A stretch of DNA of 64,000 nt from Gemmataceae bacterium. Lineage in GTDB: Bacteria > Planctomycetota > Planctomycetia > Gemmatales > Gemmataceae. Positions 53,167 to 63,139 of this stretch are shown here, piece after piece. Every line of letters begins with the position of its first letter. Positions within the stretch are counted from its first letter, which is position 1. Below the pieces are notes generated by a model. The model searched no databases. It had not been told where the DNA came from and was given only the letters and a program-made list of their open reading frames with translations. The stretch lies in contig JAHBXO010000007.1 in assembly GCA_019636445.1 (NCBI GenBank), positions 62,001-126,000 of the forward strand, in the 5' to 3' direction. Made by a program: the position numbers and the translations under genes.

Positions 53167-53174
53167 TGGCGGCT

Positions 53175-55049
53175 TCACCCCCCGCAGCCCGTCGGCTCGC
53201 CGCCGACGGCTTCTGCCATCACCTTGAGCTGGATCACGCTGCGCTCCTGCTCCTTCTCCATGTAAGCCCGGCCCTTCTTCACGTTCACGTGGTCCCACGG
53301 CAACCGTTCGCCGATCGGGCGCTGTCGCTGCGAATAGAACGGCACGTCGATGCCGAGGTCGCGGAACGTGCTCCACCAGAGGTCCGGGTTGAAGCATTCC
53401 TTCCAGCCGTCCATCCGCGCTCCGCGCTTCCAGGCCTCGTGCAGGCCCGGCGACACGCGGCGGTCGCCGCGCGTGAGTATCCCTTCCAGCAGGCTCGTCT
53501 CGATGTCGTGCTGCTTGATCTTCACGCTCTTCATCCGCTTCTGCCGGTGCAGGTAGTCGCCGGCCCAGCGGAAGTACTCGCGCGTCTGCATGCCGTTCCA
53601 CTGGTACGGCGTGTGCGGCTTCGGCACGAAGTTCGACACGCTCGCCGTCACATCCTTGTAGCGCCCCGTCACCTCGCGGCTGATCTGCGAGATCGTCTCG
53701 GCCATCTCGACGATGCCGTCGAGGTCGGTCTCGCGCTCGCCGGGCAGGCCGCAGAGGAAGTAGAGCTTCACCTTCTGCCAGCCGTTCTTGAACGCCTCGC
53801 GGCAGCCGACGTAGAGGTCCTCGTTCTTGATCCGCTTGCGGATCTGCTCGCGCATGTCGTCGCGCGCCACTTCGGGCGCGAGCGTCAACCCGGCCTTGCG
53901 CACGCCCTGCATCAGGCTCGGGAGCGAACGCAACTGGTGGTTGATCCGCAGGCTGGGCAGCGAGACGTTCACGCCGAGCGGCAGGAAGACCTCGTGCATC
54001 CGCTTCACCAACTCCTCGAAGTGCGGGTAGTCGCTGGTGGAGAGCGAGAGGATGCTGATCTCGTTCGTGCCGGTGTTACGGTAGCTGTCGAGCGCGGCCT
54101 GGACGATCGTTTCCACGGAGCGCATCCGCAGCGGGCGTTTGATCGTCGTGCTCTGGCAGAACCGGCACTGGTGCGGGCAGCCGCGCATGATCTCGATGGC
54201 GATCCGGTCGTGCGGCGTCTGCACGAAGCTCACCACCGGCTTCGTCGGCAGCGGGATCGAATCGAAATCGCAGTCGATCGTGCAGGGATTGATTTCCACC
54301 GGCACGTCGGCGCGCGTCCGGTTCACCGACGCGATCGTGCCGTCGGCGTGGTAGTCGAACTCGTAGAAGACCGGCGCATAGGCCCATGTCGTGGAACCGA
54401 CGACTTCCGCGAGCATCTCCAGCCGGCGGCGGTAGGTGTTGTCGCCGTCACGGATCGCCTTCTCCTTCAGCTCGATCCACTTGTTCATGACGAACGGCAG
54501 CGACTGTTCGCCGTCGCCAATGACGAAGAGATCGACGAACGGTGCGAGCAGTTCCGGGTTCTGCGCCCCCGGCCCGCCGGCGATCACGAGCGGGTCCGAG
54601 ACGAGCCGTTCGTTGCTCCAGACCGGCACGCCGCCGAGGTCGAGCATGTTCAAGAGGTTCGTGTAGCAGACCTCGTATTGCAGGCTGAAGCCGATCACGT
54701 CGAACTCGTGCAGCGGCGTGAAGCTCTCGAGTCCGTAGAGGGGTAGCTTGCGGTTGCGGAGGAGGCCTTCGAAGTCGAGCCACGGGGCGAAGGCGCGTTC
54801 GCAGGCCCACTGCGGGTCGTTGTTCATGATCGTGTAGAGCACCTGCAGTCCGTGGTGGCTCATGCCGATCGTGTAGGCGTCCGGGAACGCGAGGCAGAGC
54901 TTGCCGCGGACTTGCCGGTGATCCTTCGGCACGCTATTGATCTCGCCGCCAAGGTACTGTGCCGGGGTCTTGACCTTCGGCAGGTGGCGGACGATTTCTT
55001 CCTTGAGGACGGCGTTCAGCATCGATGGCTCCGGTTCCGGTGGGGCCAT
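53175..55049 (-). CDS. Radical SAM protein with B12-binding-like N-terminus (TIGR03960 type)
   Basis: 624 residues from the ATG at 55049 (alternative ATG 55022). The radical SAM cluster motif is CxxxCxxC in MRGCPHQCRFCQSTT (about 260). The N-terminal half (KLCLAFPDAYTIGMSHHGLQ, VIAGGPGAQNPELLAPFVDL, FVIGDGEQSLP) resembles the cobalamin-binding domain of this class. The family is often followed by or fused to a TIGR03936/DUF2344 domain, which is absent here. The reaction is unknown. The gene ends with GGEPTGCGG. Confidence 0.9.
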   Translation of the reverse strand: MAPPEPEPSMLNAVLKEEIVRHLPKVKTPAQYLGGEINSVPKDHRQVRGKLCLAFPDAYTIGMSHHGLQVLYTIMNNDPQWACERAFAPWLDFEGLLRNRKLPLYGLESFTPLHEFDVIGFSLQYEVCYTNLLNMLDLGGVPVWSNERLVSDPLVIAGGPGAQNPELLAPFVDLFVIGDGEQSLPFVMNKWIELKEKAIRDGDNTYRRRLEMLAEVVGSTTWAYAPVFYEFDYHADGTIASVNRTRADVPVEINPCTIDCDFDSIPLPTKPVVSFVQTPHDRIAIEIMRGCPHQCRFCQSTTIKRPLRMRSVETIVQAALDSYRNTGTNEISILSLSTSDYPHFEELVKRMHEVFLPLGVNVSLPSLRINHQLRSLPSLMQGVRKAGLTLAPEVARDDMREQIRKRIKNEDLYVGCREAFKNGWQKVKLYFLCGLPGERETDLDGIVEMAETISQISREVTGRYKDVTASVSNFVPKPHTPYQWNGMQTREYFRWAGDYLHRQKRMKSVKIKQHDIETSLLEGILTRGDRRVSPGLHEAWKRGARMDGWKECFNPDLWWSTFRDLGIDVPFYSQRQRPIGERLPWDHVNVKKGRAYMEKEQERSVIQLKVMAEAVGGEPTGCGG

Positions 55050-55080
55050 TTTAGACGAATCGAAGCTCAAGAATGCTTGG

Positions 55081-55157
55081 ACCAATGCAAAATGGAGAAT
55101 GAGAAATGAAAAAGGAATCCGGCATTTTGCATTTTTCATTCTCCATTTCGCATTGGT
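55081..55157. repeat. CATTTTGCATT palindrome (PalC copy 4)
   Basis: Arms at 55081-55108 and 55130-55157 are 28 bp with two mismatches; the arm carries CATTCTCCATTT where copies 2 and 3 have CATTCCTCATTT. It fills most of the divergent gap between the radical SAM gene and the ABC permease gene. Confidence 0.88.
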
Positions 55158-55179
55158 ACGAATCGATAAAATCGGTTCG

Positions 55180-56064
55180 ATGTCCCATCTCCGCACGCTT
55201 TCGTGGTCCACATGGCTCGGCTGGCAGGTCGAGAGCAACTGGGCGAACCCCTGGCTGTTCACGCTCTACCTTGTGGTGAAGCCGGTGACCGGTTCGCTCA
55301 TGCTCGTCTGCATGTTCTACGCCGCCGACGCGGCTGCCGACTCCGCCTTCGGACGTGGTGTGCCGAAGGAATTCCTGCCCTACGTCTACGTCTCGAACGC
55401 CTGCTACGCCCTCGTCGGCGCGGTCATGTTCGGCATGTCGTCGGTCGTGATCGCCGACCGTGAAAGCTACCGGATGCTCAAGTTCATCTTCATCAGCCCG
55501 GCCGAGTTCGCGACATACTTCTTCGGGCGCGGCTTCGCCAAGGCGATGGAAGGAATCGGCGGCGGCGTCATCACCATCCTCGCCGGCCTGGCCCTCCCCG
55601 GCATCCGCGACAGCCTCGGTTTCGGCCACCTCAGCATCGGCTGGCTGATCGCGTTCCTCGGCGTCGGCTTCGTCATGCTCTGGTCCGCGGGGATGCTGCT
55701 CGCGTCGGCCGTCTTGAACATGAACCGCAGCAGCATGTTCCTGAGCGAAGGGATCGCGGGCGTGGTGTACTTCCTCAGCGGCGTGGTCTTCCCGCTGGCG
55801 ATCCTGCCGGGCTGGCTGAAACCGGTGAGCCTCGCGCTGCCGACGACCTACTGGCTGGAAGGGATGCGCCGCGCGATCCTCGGCGCGCCGCCGCCCGAGT
55901 CAGCGCTCGGGCAGTCGCCGCTGGCGGGGTGGAGCACCGGCGAACTGTTCCTGGCCACGCTGGCGAGCACGGCGGCGCTGGCGACGGCCGCGCACCTCTT
56001 CCATCGTTGGGCGGTCCGCCGGGCGTGGCGGAACGGGAAGATCGAAGAGACGACGGGGATGTGA
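55180..56064 (+). CDS. ABC-2 type transporter permease
   Basis: 294 residues from the ATG at 55180. About six membrane helices with the ABC-2 fold: WANPWLFTLYLVVKPVTGSL, the cytoplasmic YRMLKFIFISPAEFATYFFG segment, and the C-terminal FLSGVVFPLAILPGWLKPVS region. These permeases pair with a separate ATPase, but none is encoded within the window, so its partner must be elsewhere. Substrate unknown. Confidence 0.9.
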   Translation: MSHLRTLSWSTWLGWQVESNWANPWLFTLYLVVKPVTGSLMLVCMFYAADAAADSAFGRGVPKEFLPYVYVSNACYALVGAVMFGMSSVVIADRESYRMLKFIFISPAEFATYFFGRGFAKAMEGIGGGVITILAGLALPGIRDSLGFGHLSIGWLIAFLGVGFVMLWSAGMLLASAVLNMNRSSMFLSEGIAGVVYFLSGVVFPLAILPGWLKPVSLALPTTYWLEGMRRAILGAPPPESALGQSPLAGWSTGELFLATLASTAALATAAHLFHRWAVRRAWRNGKIEETTGM

Positions 56065-56065
56065 A

Positions 56066-56809
56066 TCAGCTTGTCGTTTCGAGGGCTTGGATTTCGGGTT
56101 CGACGACGTCCTTCCAGCAGCCGGGACAGATGCCGTGGCTGAAACGCGCGCTGGAGTGGGCGGCGATGTAAGTTTCGACGCGGTGCCAGTAGTTGCGGTC
56201 GTCGCGCACGGCCTTGCAATAGCTGCAGATGGGAAGCAAGCCTTTCAATTCCTTCACCTGGCTGAGCGCATCTTCGAGTTCGCACACCCGGTCGGCGAGT
56301 CCTTGTTGCAGGTTCAGGATGCGTTCCCCGACGCGGATGCGGGAGCGGAGTTCCTGGCGATCGAAGGGTTTGGTGACGTAGTCGTCGGCTCCACTGTCGA
56401 GGCCGACGACGATATCGTCGGTGAGACCCCGAGCGGTGAGCAGGATGAGGTAGGTGGGGATCGGCCGCGCGAGCGCGCGGACGCGGCGGCAGACTTCCGG
56501 ACCTTCGAGTCCGGGCATCATCCAATCGAGGATGGCGAGCTGCGGGGCGTCTTCGGCCTGGAGCGCATCCCACGCTTCGGTGCCGCACTTCGTGACCACG
56601 ACGGAATGCCCCCAGCCTTTGAGGGTATGTTCGAGGACGGTGCGCGAGACGGCATCATCCTCCGCGATGAGGATGCGCATCGGTTCCGGTGGCGCGGCGC
56701 GTCGTTTGGCGAGGCGGACGGTGCCGGAGATCCCGGACCGCGCCGCGTGGTCTTTCGCGATCGGGGCCGGAGTTTGTGTGGTGGTGTCGGTCGTGGAGTT
56801 CTCGGTCAT
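56066..56809 (-). CDS. Response regulator with C-terminal CxxC/CxxC domain
   Basis: 247 residues from the ATG at 56809 (an in-frame ATG at about 56680 would remove an unstructured leader). The receiver domain (about 43-165) has the acidic pair in LIAEDD, the phospho-Asp in AILDWMMPG, and Lys in DYVTKPFD. A short coiled linker leads to a C-terminal domain with CSYCKAVRDDRNYW and FSHGICPGCWKDV, two CxxC pairs that could bind a metal. There is no DNA-binding domain. It is immediately downstream of a large hybrid kinase, its likely partner. Confidence 0.9.
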   Translation of the reverse strand: MTENSTTDTTTQTPAPIAKDHAARSGISGTVRLAKRRAAPPEPMRILIAEDDAVSRTVLEHTLKGWGHSVVVTKCGTEAWDALQAEDAPQLAILDWMMPGLEGPEVCRRVRALARPIPTYLILLTARGLTDDIVVGLDSGADDYVTKPFDRQELRSRIRVGERILNLQQGLADRVCELEDALSQVKELKGLLPICSYCKAVRDDRNYWHRVETYIAAHSSARFSHGICPGCWKDVVEPEIQALETTS

Positions 56810-56850
56810 GATCGCCGTACGGGGAAACGGTTGTAAAGGTCGAGTGCGGT

Positions 56851-59800
56851 TTAAGCCGGGAGTGGGACGGGTTCGCCGAGGGCGGCAGTCAGTCGATCGA
56901 GTTCGCGGTCGAGATCGTCGAGGATCGCCGCGGCGCTGGAGAGCGACCCCTCCGCGCCCAGATTTTCGAGGGCCCGCGCCGATTCGGCCGTGGCCAGTCC
57001 GCCCACGTAGCCGGCGGCGCCTTTGAGACCATGCGACACTCGACGGATTTCCGCCACATCGCCGGCGGACAACGCGCGACGCAGTTCCTCCCGGATTTTC
57101 GGAGCATCCGCGAGAAATACGGCGGCCACCTGTCCGAAGAGATCTTCGTCGCCACCCAGGCGTTCCAGCGCTCCGGCACGGTCCAGCACGGGCGGTCGCT
57201 GGCGCGGAGGCGGCGTCTGCGACGAGACGGACACCGGCACGATCCCGGCGGCCCACTCCAGCACGCGGGTGAGTTCCGCGCGTTGAATCGGCTTGCTGAC
57301 ATAGTCGTCCATGCCGGCGGCCAGGCAACGCTCGCGATCGCCCTTCATGGCGTGCGCGGTCATCGCCACCACGAGTTGTCGGCGGCCGGCGCCCTGTTCC
57401 ATTTCGCGAATGGCGGCCGTCGCTTCGAACCCGTCCATTTCGGGCATTTGCACGTCCATGAGAACCAAGTCGAAGGGTCCTTCACTCGCGAGCGCGGCCA
57501 GTGCCTGCTTCCCGTCGACCGTCACGGTCACCGCATGGCCGGCCTTCTTGAGCAGGCTCACGACCACATGCTGATTGACCACATTGTCCTCGGCCACGAG
57601 GATACGGAGTCGCCGGCCGCCGGCCGCCACGGGTTCCGGAGCCGCCGGCGAAGCCGGACGTTCCAGAAGCGGCGTCGCGGTGCACAGCGCCGCGGCGATC
57701 GCCCGATTCAACTCCGCCGGCTTGACGGGCTTGACGAGATACGAGGCCACGCCGAGGTCGCGGCAGCGGGCCGTGTCGCCCTGCCGGTCGGCCGAAGTGA
57801 GCATGAGGATGGCGACGCCGGCGAGCGCCTTCTCGCGGCCGATGCGCTCCGCGACCATGAAGCCATCCATCTCCGGCATCATGCCGTCGAGCAGCACGAT
57901 GGGGAAGGGCGTGCCATTGCCGGCGGCATACCGAAGCTCGTCCATGGCTTCCGGTCCGCTGGCGGCGCAAGTGGGCTTCGCACCCCAGTGGCGCACCGTC
58001 TCGGCGAGCACGCGGCGGTTCGTGGCGTTGTCGTCCACGATGAGGACCGGCACGCCTTTGAGGTCCACCGGCAGAACGACGGTCCGTTCGATCGATCCGC
58101 GAGCCCGTTCCAACCGTACGTCGAACGTGAAGGTGCTCCCGCTGCCAAGCTCGCTTTTGGCGTGGATGCGTCCGCCCATCAGTTCGACGAGCCGCTGGCA
58201 GATGGTCAGGCCCAGGCCGGTCCCGCCGTATTTTCGCGTCGTACTTCCGTCGGCCTGCGTGAACGGCTCAAAAATCGTCCGCAGCTTGGCCGGCGGAATG
58301 CCGATCCCCGTATCCGTCACGCGGAACACCAGACGGATGGCGTCGTCCGGTTCTTCCCGGCATTCGCAGCGGACGACCACTTCGCCGCGCTCCGTGAACT
58401 TGATCGCGTTCCCGACGAGATTCGTCAGGATCTGGCGCAGCCGGTGCGCGTCGCCCAGCGCCATTTCGGGCACCTTCGGATCGGTGTCGCACGCCAGTTC
58501 CAGTCCCTTGGCGTGGGCCCGTGCCGCCAGCGCCTTGAGCGTGTCGCCCACCGTGTCCCGCACCGAGAACGGGATCGGGTCGATGTCCAGCTTGCCGGCT
58601 TCGATCTTGGAGAAGTCCAGGATGTCGTTGATGACCGTGAGCAGTGCGTCGGCCGAGGTCTTCACAAGGCCGATCGACTCGCGTTGATCTGGTGTCAGGT
58701 CCGTTTCCAGAATCAGGTCCGTCATGCCGAGAATGCCGTTCATCGGCGTGCGGATCTCGTGGCTCATGTTCGCGAGGAACTCGCTCTTCGCGCGGCTGGC
58801 CGCCTCCGCGATCGCCGTGGCGCGCACCAAGGCCTCTTCGCCCGCTTTCCGCGCCGTGATGTCTTGAACCTGCGACACGAAGTGCAGCGGATTTCCGGCG
58901 TTGTCGCGCACCAACGACACGCCCAGCGTGGCCCAGACGACCTGGCCATCTTTGCGTCGGTAGCGCTTCTCCATCTGATACGTACTCGACAACCCTTCCA
59001 GTGTTCGACGGAGGTGTTCCAGATCGATGGCGAGGTCGTCCACGTGCGTAATGGACTGGAACGTGGTCGCGAGCAATTCGGCTTCGGTGTATCCCAGCGT
59101 TTCGCAGAGGACGCGATTGACCCGCATGAACCGTCCGTCGGGCGAGACCAGCGCCATGCCGATCGCAGCGTCTTCGAACGCCCGGCGGAACTGTTCTTCC
59201 TTCTGCCACAGCTCGGCCGTCCGCTCGCGGATCCGTTCCTCGACGCTGGCACGCGCGGCCTCCAGTTCCGCTTCGCGCTCGGCGGCCCGCCGCAAGTCGC
59301 GGTTCCCCTGCCAGCACGCGAACAGAAGAAACACATCCATGAACACGACCCAGCCCGCATGTTCGACCCAGCGCCAGTTCGCCCCCGCGATGTTGCCATA
59401 GACCGACTCCGGCCAGGCGAACCCGCGGACGAGGTGGTCCGCCGCCGTCACCGCCGACGCCGTCAATAACACGCGCCAGTCCCGGTAAAAGCTCAGGAAC
59501 GCCAGCGAGCCGAAAACATGGAAGTGCGTTTCGATCCGTCCGCCGCTGAGGTGAATGAGCAGCCCGGTGGAGATCATCTGCCCCGCAGCAATGACAAAGC
59601 GCGTGTTCGGTCGCCCCGGCCGCGCGAACGCCAGGAGGACCGGAAGCGCGATGGTTAGCCCGCCCAGCCCCACCGCTGCCCACACGTGCGGATGCGTCGT
59701 GCTCGTCGTTCCCGCCCAAGTCAGGGGCGTCACCCACAGCGCCAGCCCGATCATCGCCAGCCATTGAAACACGAGCAGACCGGCGAACATCCGGTCCGTC

Positions 59801-59904
59801 CGCCGGTGAATCGCATCGCGCGCGTCGGCCACCAACTCGACGACGCGAGTTTCGGATCTCACGTTGTTTTCCTTCGTCTCGGCCGGGGGCATGGGGCTGC
59901 TCAA
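56851..59904 (-). CDS. Membrane hybrid histidine kinase (PAS-HisKA-HATPase-REC-REC-Hpt)
   Basis: 1,017 residues. An N-terminal membrane domain (about 40-215) contains a His-rich segment ([20 protein letters not shown]). A coiled linker leads to a PAS domain (about 245-365), the HisKA motif [15 protein letters not shown] (about 390), HATPase N and G boxes ([32 protein letters not shown]), two receivers with Asp in [12 protein letters not shown] and [12 protein letters not shown], and an Hpt with His in [15 protein letters not shown] complete phosphorelay is therefore encoded in one chain, with the response regulator downstream. The signal may be sensed by the membrane domain. Confidence 0.94.
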   Translation of the reverse strand: MSSPMPPAETKENNVRSETRVVELVADARDAIHRRTDRMFAGLLVFQWLAMIGLALWVTPLTWAGTTSTTHPHVWAAVGLGGLTIALPVLLAFARPGRPNTRFVIAAGQMISTGLLIHLSGGRIETHFHVFGSLAFLSFYRDWRVLLTASAVTAADHLVRGFAWPESVYGNIAGANWRWVEHAGWVVFMDVFLLFACWQGNRDLRRAAEREAELEAARASVEERIRERTAELWQKEEQFRRAFEDAAIGMALVSPDGRFMRVNRVLCETLGYTEAELLATTFQSITHVDDLAIDLEHLRRTLEGLSSTYQMEKRYRRKDGQVVWATLGVSLVRDNAGNPLHFVSQVQDITARKAGEEALVRATAIAEAASRAKSEFLANMSHEIRTPMNGILGMTDLILETDLTPDQRESIGLVKTSADALLTVINDILDFSKIEAGKLDIDPIPFSVRDTVGDTLKALAARAHAKGLELACDTDPKVPEMALGDAHRLRQILTNLVGNAIKFTERGEVVVRCECREEPDDAIRLVFRVTDTGIGIPPAKLRTIFEPFTQADGSTTRKYGGTGLGLTICQRLVELMGGRIHAKSELGSGSTFTFDVRLERARGSIERTVVLPVDLKGVPVLIVDDNATNRRVLAETVRHWGAKPTCAASGPEAMDELRYAAGNGTPFPIVLLDGMMPEMDGFMVAERIGREKALAGVAILMLTSADRQGDTARCRDLGVASYLVKPVKPAELNRAIAAALCTATPLLERPASPAAPEPVAAGGRRLRILVAEDNVVNQHVVVSLLKKAGHAVTVTVDGKQALAALASEGPFDLVLMDVQMPEMDGFEATAAIREMEQGAGRRQLVVAMTAHAMKGDRERCLAAGMDDYVSKPIQRAELTRVLEWAAGIVPVSVSSQTPPPRQRPPVLDRAGALERLGGDEDLFGQVAAVFLADAPKIREELRRALSAGDVAEIRRVSHGLKGAAGYVGGLATAESARALENLGAEGSLSSAAAILDDLDRELDRLTAALGEPVPLPA

Positions 59905-59910
59905 AAGGGT

Positions 59911-60465
59911 TTAAGGGTTCGGTGTGAAAAGCGGGCAACCATAAACCGGCGCGTCGACTCGTTCGCCGGAAGACGACTTCATGCGCGACAGCCATGCGCG
60001 AAGTGCTCCGTCGCGCCCTCGACCCGGCGTCAGTCCCCCGCAAAAGACCGTTCGACCCGTGGGATCGATCAGGAAGGTATGGCCGGAAGTCTCCGCGCCG
60101 GAGCGGCGAGCCTCGGTGCCGTCGTCTCGGACAATCTCCACGCCGGAAATCGACTCGGCGATCGCGCGCGACGGGCTGTTCCACCACTCGGCCGGTGCAT
60201 CCGGAGGAATCACGAACACCACGCGAACGGCCAAATCCGGATCGGCGTGGCCGAGGTCCATCAGGTCGGTCAGTGTCGTACGAGTGCACGGACAATGCGG
60301 ATGCACGAAGATGGTCATTCGCCAACCGCCCGGCTCGGCCTCGATCGCCTCGGGAGTTCCCTTCGAACCGGGCGTCAGGGTGTACCATTCCCATCCGACG
60401 ATCCCCGCGAGGAGCGCGCCGAACCAGATAACGGCCGACAACCAGGCTAACCAATCGCGCCGCAC
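59911..60465 (-). CDS. Membrane-anchored thioredoxin-fold protein (RedB-like)
   Basis: 184 residues. One N-terminal membrane helix (WLAWLSAVIWFGALLAGIVG) is followed by a thioredoxin-like domain with the active-site-like motif HPHCPCTRTTL (about 54-64). FLIDPTGRTVFCGGLTPGRG is the second signature. Extracytoplasmic orientation is predicted. It precedes the hybrid kinase by 7 bp and is probably co-transcribed with it, so a role in redox sensing or signal supply to the kinase is plausible but unproven. Confidence 0.82.
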   Translation of the reverse strand: MRRDWLAWLSAVIWFGALLAGIVGWEWYTLTPGSKGTPEAIEAEPGGWRMTIFVHPHCPCTRTTLTDLMDLGHADPDLAVRVVFVIPPDAPAEWWNSPSRAIAESISGVEIVRDDGTEARRSGAETSGHTFLIDPTGRTVFCGGLTPGRGRDGALRAWLSRMKSSSGERVDAPVYGCPLFTPNP

Positions 60466-60837
60466 CGACTAAACCTCTCGATCCGCTTCGGGAACCAACA
60501 AACGATTCAGTTCGCGCATTACCCTACTTCACGCACGGCATCACCCGACGGTCGTGCGAGTGAGAATTGACGGAAATTCGTAGTAAAAGGGTTCGATCTT
60601 CGAACCGTGGCGCGAATTCATCGGCCGTTCGGGAGCGAGCCCGTTGAGTTCAGAGACGGAATTCGCGATGTCGCCTGATTGCGTTCCCGGGCGATACACG
60701 GCTCGCAAGGGGAATCATTGCGGGGCGAACGTCGTCCGGGAGTCGGACAGCCAGTCGCGAGAAACCGGAACGCGACGGATCGCGCGCGAAGCGGCGCGCC
60801 CTAGGTTTGCACGTCGCCCACTCCACCCCGAGCCGCC
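60466..60837. other. 372-bp divergent intergenic region
   Basis: It separates the thioredoxin-fold gene (-) from the FG-GAP gene (+). It contains a hairpin GGTTCGA-TCT-TCGAACC (60590-60606) and a TTGACG box (60567-60572) without a matching -10. No convincing gene or repeat family was recognised. Confidence 0.4.
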
Positions 60838-63135
60838 ATGCGTGCCGCCATCCGCCCCGCGCTCGTCGAACTCGACGCGCGGGATCTGCCGTCCTTCTTC
60901 GGCCACAATCTCTTCCCGGACGACAGCGCCTGGAATCAGAAGATCACCGATGCGCCGGTCGCGGCGAACTCGGCGGCGATCATCGGCCGCATCGTCGCCC
61001 GCACCGGCACCCGCGGCATCAAACCCGACTTCGGCAACCCCGTCACCGACGGCGAGCTTTACGGCATCCCGATCACCGTCGTCGATTCCTCCACGCCCAA
61101 AGTCAGCGTCTTCATCCCTCCCGAAGGCTACGCCGACGAGAGCGACAACGTGCTCGTGCCGATCCCGGCGAACGCCGTGATCGAAGGCGACGGTGCCACC
61201 GGCCCGAACCCGCCGTCGGCCCGCGGCGACTCGCACGTGCTCATCTACGACAAGACCGCGAACGTCCTCTACGAGCTGTACTGTGCCGCCCGGCCCGGCG
61301 AAACGGAGTTCTCCTACGGCGGCACGAAGCCCGCCAACGTCTGGGGCGCGTATCAAGTGAGCTTCTGGGACCTGAACGAGAACAGCTTCCGCACGCCGAA
61401 CTGGACGAGCGCCGACGCGGCCGGCCTGCCGATCGCTCCGGGCCTCATCCGGCCGGACGAAGCGTTTCCCGCCTCGGCCGGCGGTCAGGGCGTTATCGAC
61501 CACGCCATCCGCGTGACCGTGGTGCAGACGAAGAGCGAGTACGTTTATCCGGCGTCGCACGAAGCCAGCAACCGCACCGATTCCGACCTGCCACGGATGG
61601 GCGAACGCTTCCGTTTGCGAAACGATTTCGTCATCCCGGCCAACTGGACGCCGGAGACGAAGGCGATCGCGCAGGCGATGAAGGACTACGGCCTGATCGT
61701 CGCGGACAACGGCAGCGACTTCTACTTCCAGGGCACACCGTCGAGCCAGTGGGACATGAACGAAATCCTGCGCCTACGCGGGATCAGACCGGCGGACTTC
61801 GAAGTCGTCGATCTCCGACCGGTCGTCGAAGGCCTCAGCGTGCTGAGCAGCGCGACGGGCGGCGGCTCGGCGATCTCGATCTTCGGCCGGAACTTCTCCG
61901 GCGCTGGGGGAGAACTCTCCGTGAACTTCGGGGGCACGCCCGCGTCGGCGTTCACGATCGTCTCCGATTCCCGCATCGACGTGACGGTGCCGGCCCACTC
62001 TGTCGGGACGGTGAATGTGCAGGTCGTCTCCGGCACGACGAAGCCCGACTCGAACGGGAACCCGATCTTCTTCGGCTACGGCGGATCGCTCGCCACGGCC
62101 GCGAGCCAGTTCACGTTCGTGAACGGCACGAGTCCGCCCCCTGGAAGCCCGCCGCCACCGCCGGGAAGTCCGCCGACCGTACCACCCGCGGTGGGCGAAC
62201 CGTTTGCGGTCGGCGTCGGCACGGCGGCCGTCCTGATGAACGCCGACGGTTCGCCGCGCTGGTCGATTGCGCCGTTCCCGAATCTCGGCGTCGAAGTGCG
62301 CACCGCGTCCGCGGACTTCAACAATGACGGCGTGCCGGACCTCGTGGCCGCGACCGGCCCCGGCGCGCCGACGCGCGTCCGCATCCTCGACGGTGCCACG
62401 CGCGCCGAACTCTTCGCCGTCAGCCCCTTCGAGGCGCGCTTCACGGGCGGCGTCTATGTCGCCGTTGGCGATGTGACCGGCGACGGCCGGCCCGACCTCG
62501 CCATCACTCCGGACGAAGGCGGCGGCCCGCGCGTGGATCTCTTCAACGGGGTGGGCTTCGACAAGGTCGCCAGCTTCTTCGGCATCGACGATGCGAACTT
62601 CCGCGGTGGTGCCCGCGCGACCATCGGCGACCTGAACGGCGACGGTCAGGGGGACTTGGTCGTCGTGGCCGGATTCGGAGGCGGACCGCGCGTCGCCGCC
62701 TTCGACGGCGAGTCCCTCTCCCAGACTCCGCAAAAGCTCTTCGGCGATTTCTTCGCGTTCGAAGAGACGCTGCGCAACGGCATCTTTGTCGCCGTCGGCG
62801 ACTTGAACGCCGACGGCTTCGCCGACTTGATCGCCGGCGGCGGACCCGGCGGCGGGCCGCGCGTCCTTGCCCTCGACGGCCAGGCCCTGCTGGCGAACCG
62901 ATACACGGTCGTCGCCAACTTCTTCGGTGGCGATCCGAACTCCCGCGGCGGCATCCGCGTCGCAGCGAAAGACCTCGACGGCGACGTCCGCGCCGACCTC
63001 GTCGTCGGTGCGGGCACCGGCGCCGGCTCGCGCGTCACCGCCTATCGCGGCAGCGCGTTCCCCGCCACCGCCCCGCCCGAACTGCTCGCCTTCGACGCCT
63101 CCGCCGGATTCACCGGCGGCGTCTTCGTCGGGTAA
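60838..63135 (+). CDS. Extracellular FG-GAP/VCBS protein with IPT/TIG domain
   Basis: 765 residues. The N-terminus has no classic Sec signal; it shows LVELDARDLPSFFG, the LExxxxRxLPS-like leader of planctomycete extracellular proteins. Residues about 20-330 form an unassigned domain (FPDDSAWNQKI, PVSFWDLN-like motifs), then an IPT/TIG domain (about 338-405, ISIFGRNFSG), a Pro/Gly linker (about 430-455) and FG-GAP repeats with calcium-binding loops (DFNNDGVPDLV, DVTGDGRPDLA, DLNGDGQGDLV, DLNADGFADLI, DLDGDVRADLV). It is probably a secreted adhesin-like or sugar-binding protein. Confidence 0.86.
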   Translation: MRAAIRPALVELDARDLPSFFGHNLFPDDSAWNQKITDAPVAANSAAIIGRIVARTGTRGIKPDFGNPVTDGELYGIPITVVDSSTPKVSVFIPPEGYADESDNVLVPIPANAVIEGDGATGPNPPSARGDSHVLIYDKTANVLYELYCAARPGETEFSYGGTKPANVWGAYQVSFWDLNENSFRTPNWTSADAAGLPIAPGLIRPDEAFPASAGGQGVIDHAIRVTVVQTKSEYVYPASHEASNRTDSDLPRMGERFRLRNDFVIPANWTPETKAIAQAMKDYGLIVADNGSDFYFQGTPSSQWDMNEILRLRGIRPADFEVVDLRPVVEGLSVLSSATGGGSAISIFGRNFSGAGGELSVNFGGTPASAFTIVSDSRIDVTVPAHSVGTVNVQVVSGTTKPDSNGNPIFFGYGGSLATAASQFTFVNGTSPPPGSPPPPPGSPPTVPPAVGEPFAVGVGTAAVLMNADGSPRWSIAPFPNLGVEVRTASADFNNDGVPDLVAATGPGAPTRVRILDGATRAELFAVSPFEARFTGGVYVAVGDVTGDGRPDLAITPDEGGGPRVDLFNGVGFDKVASFFGIDDANFRGGARATIGDLNGDGQGDLVVVAGFGGGPRVAAFDGESLSQTPQKLFGDFFAFEETLRNGIFVAVGDLNADGFADLIAGGGPGGGPRVLALDGQALLANRYTVVANFFGGDPNSRGGIRVAAKDLDGDVRADLVVGAGTGAGSRVTAYRGSAFPATAPPELLAFDASAGFTGGVFVG

Positions 63136-63139
63136 CCGT

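Noticed and set aside
55180..56064. Complete ABC exporter operon
   Set aside because: Only the permease is present; the gene upstream is a divergent radical SAM gene and the gene downstream is a response regulator on the other strand.
60644..61180. 178-codon frame overlapping the start of the FG-GAP gene
   Set aside because: It runs in another frame of the FG-GAP coding sequence, has a Ser/Arg/Pro-rich shadow composition and no RBS.
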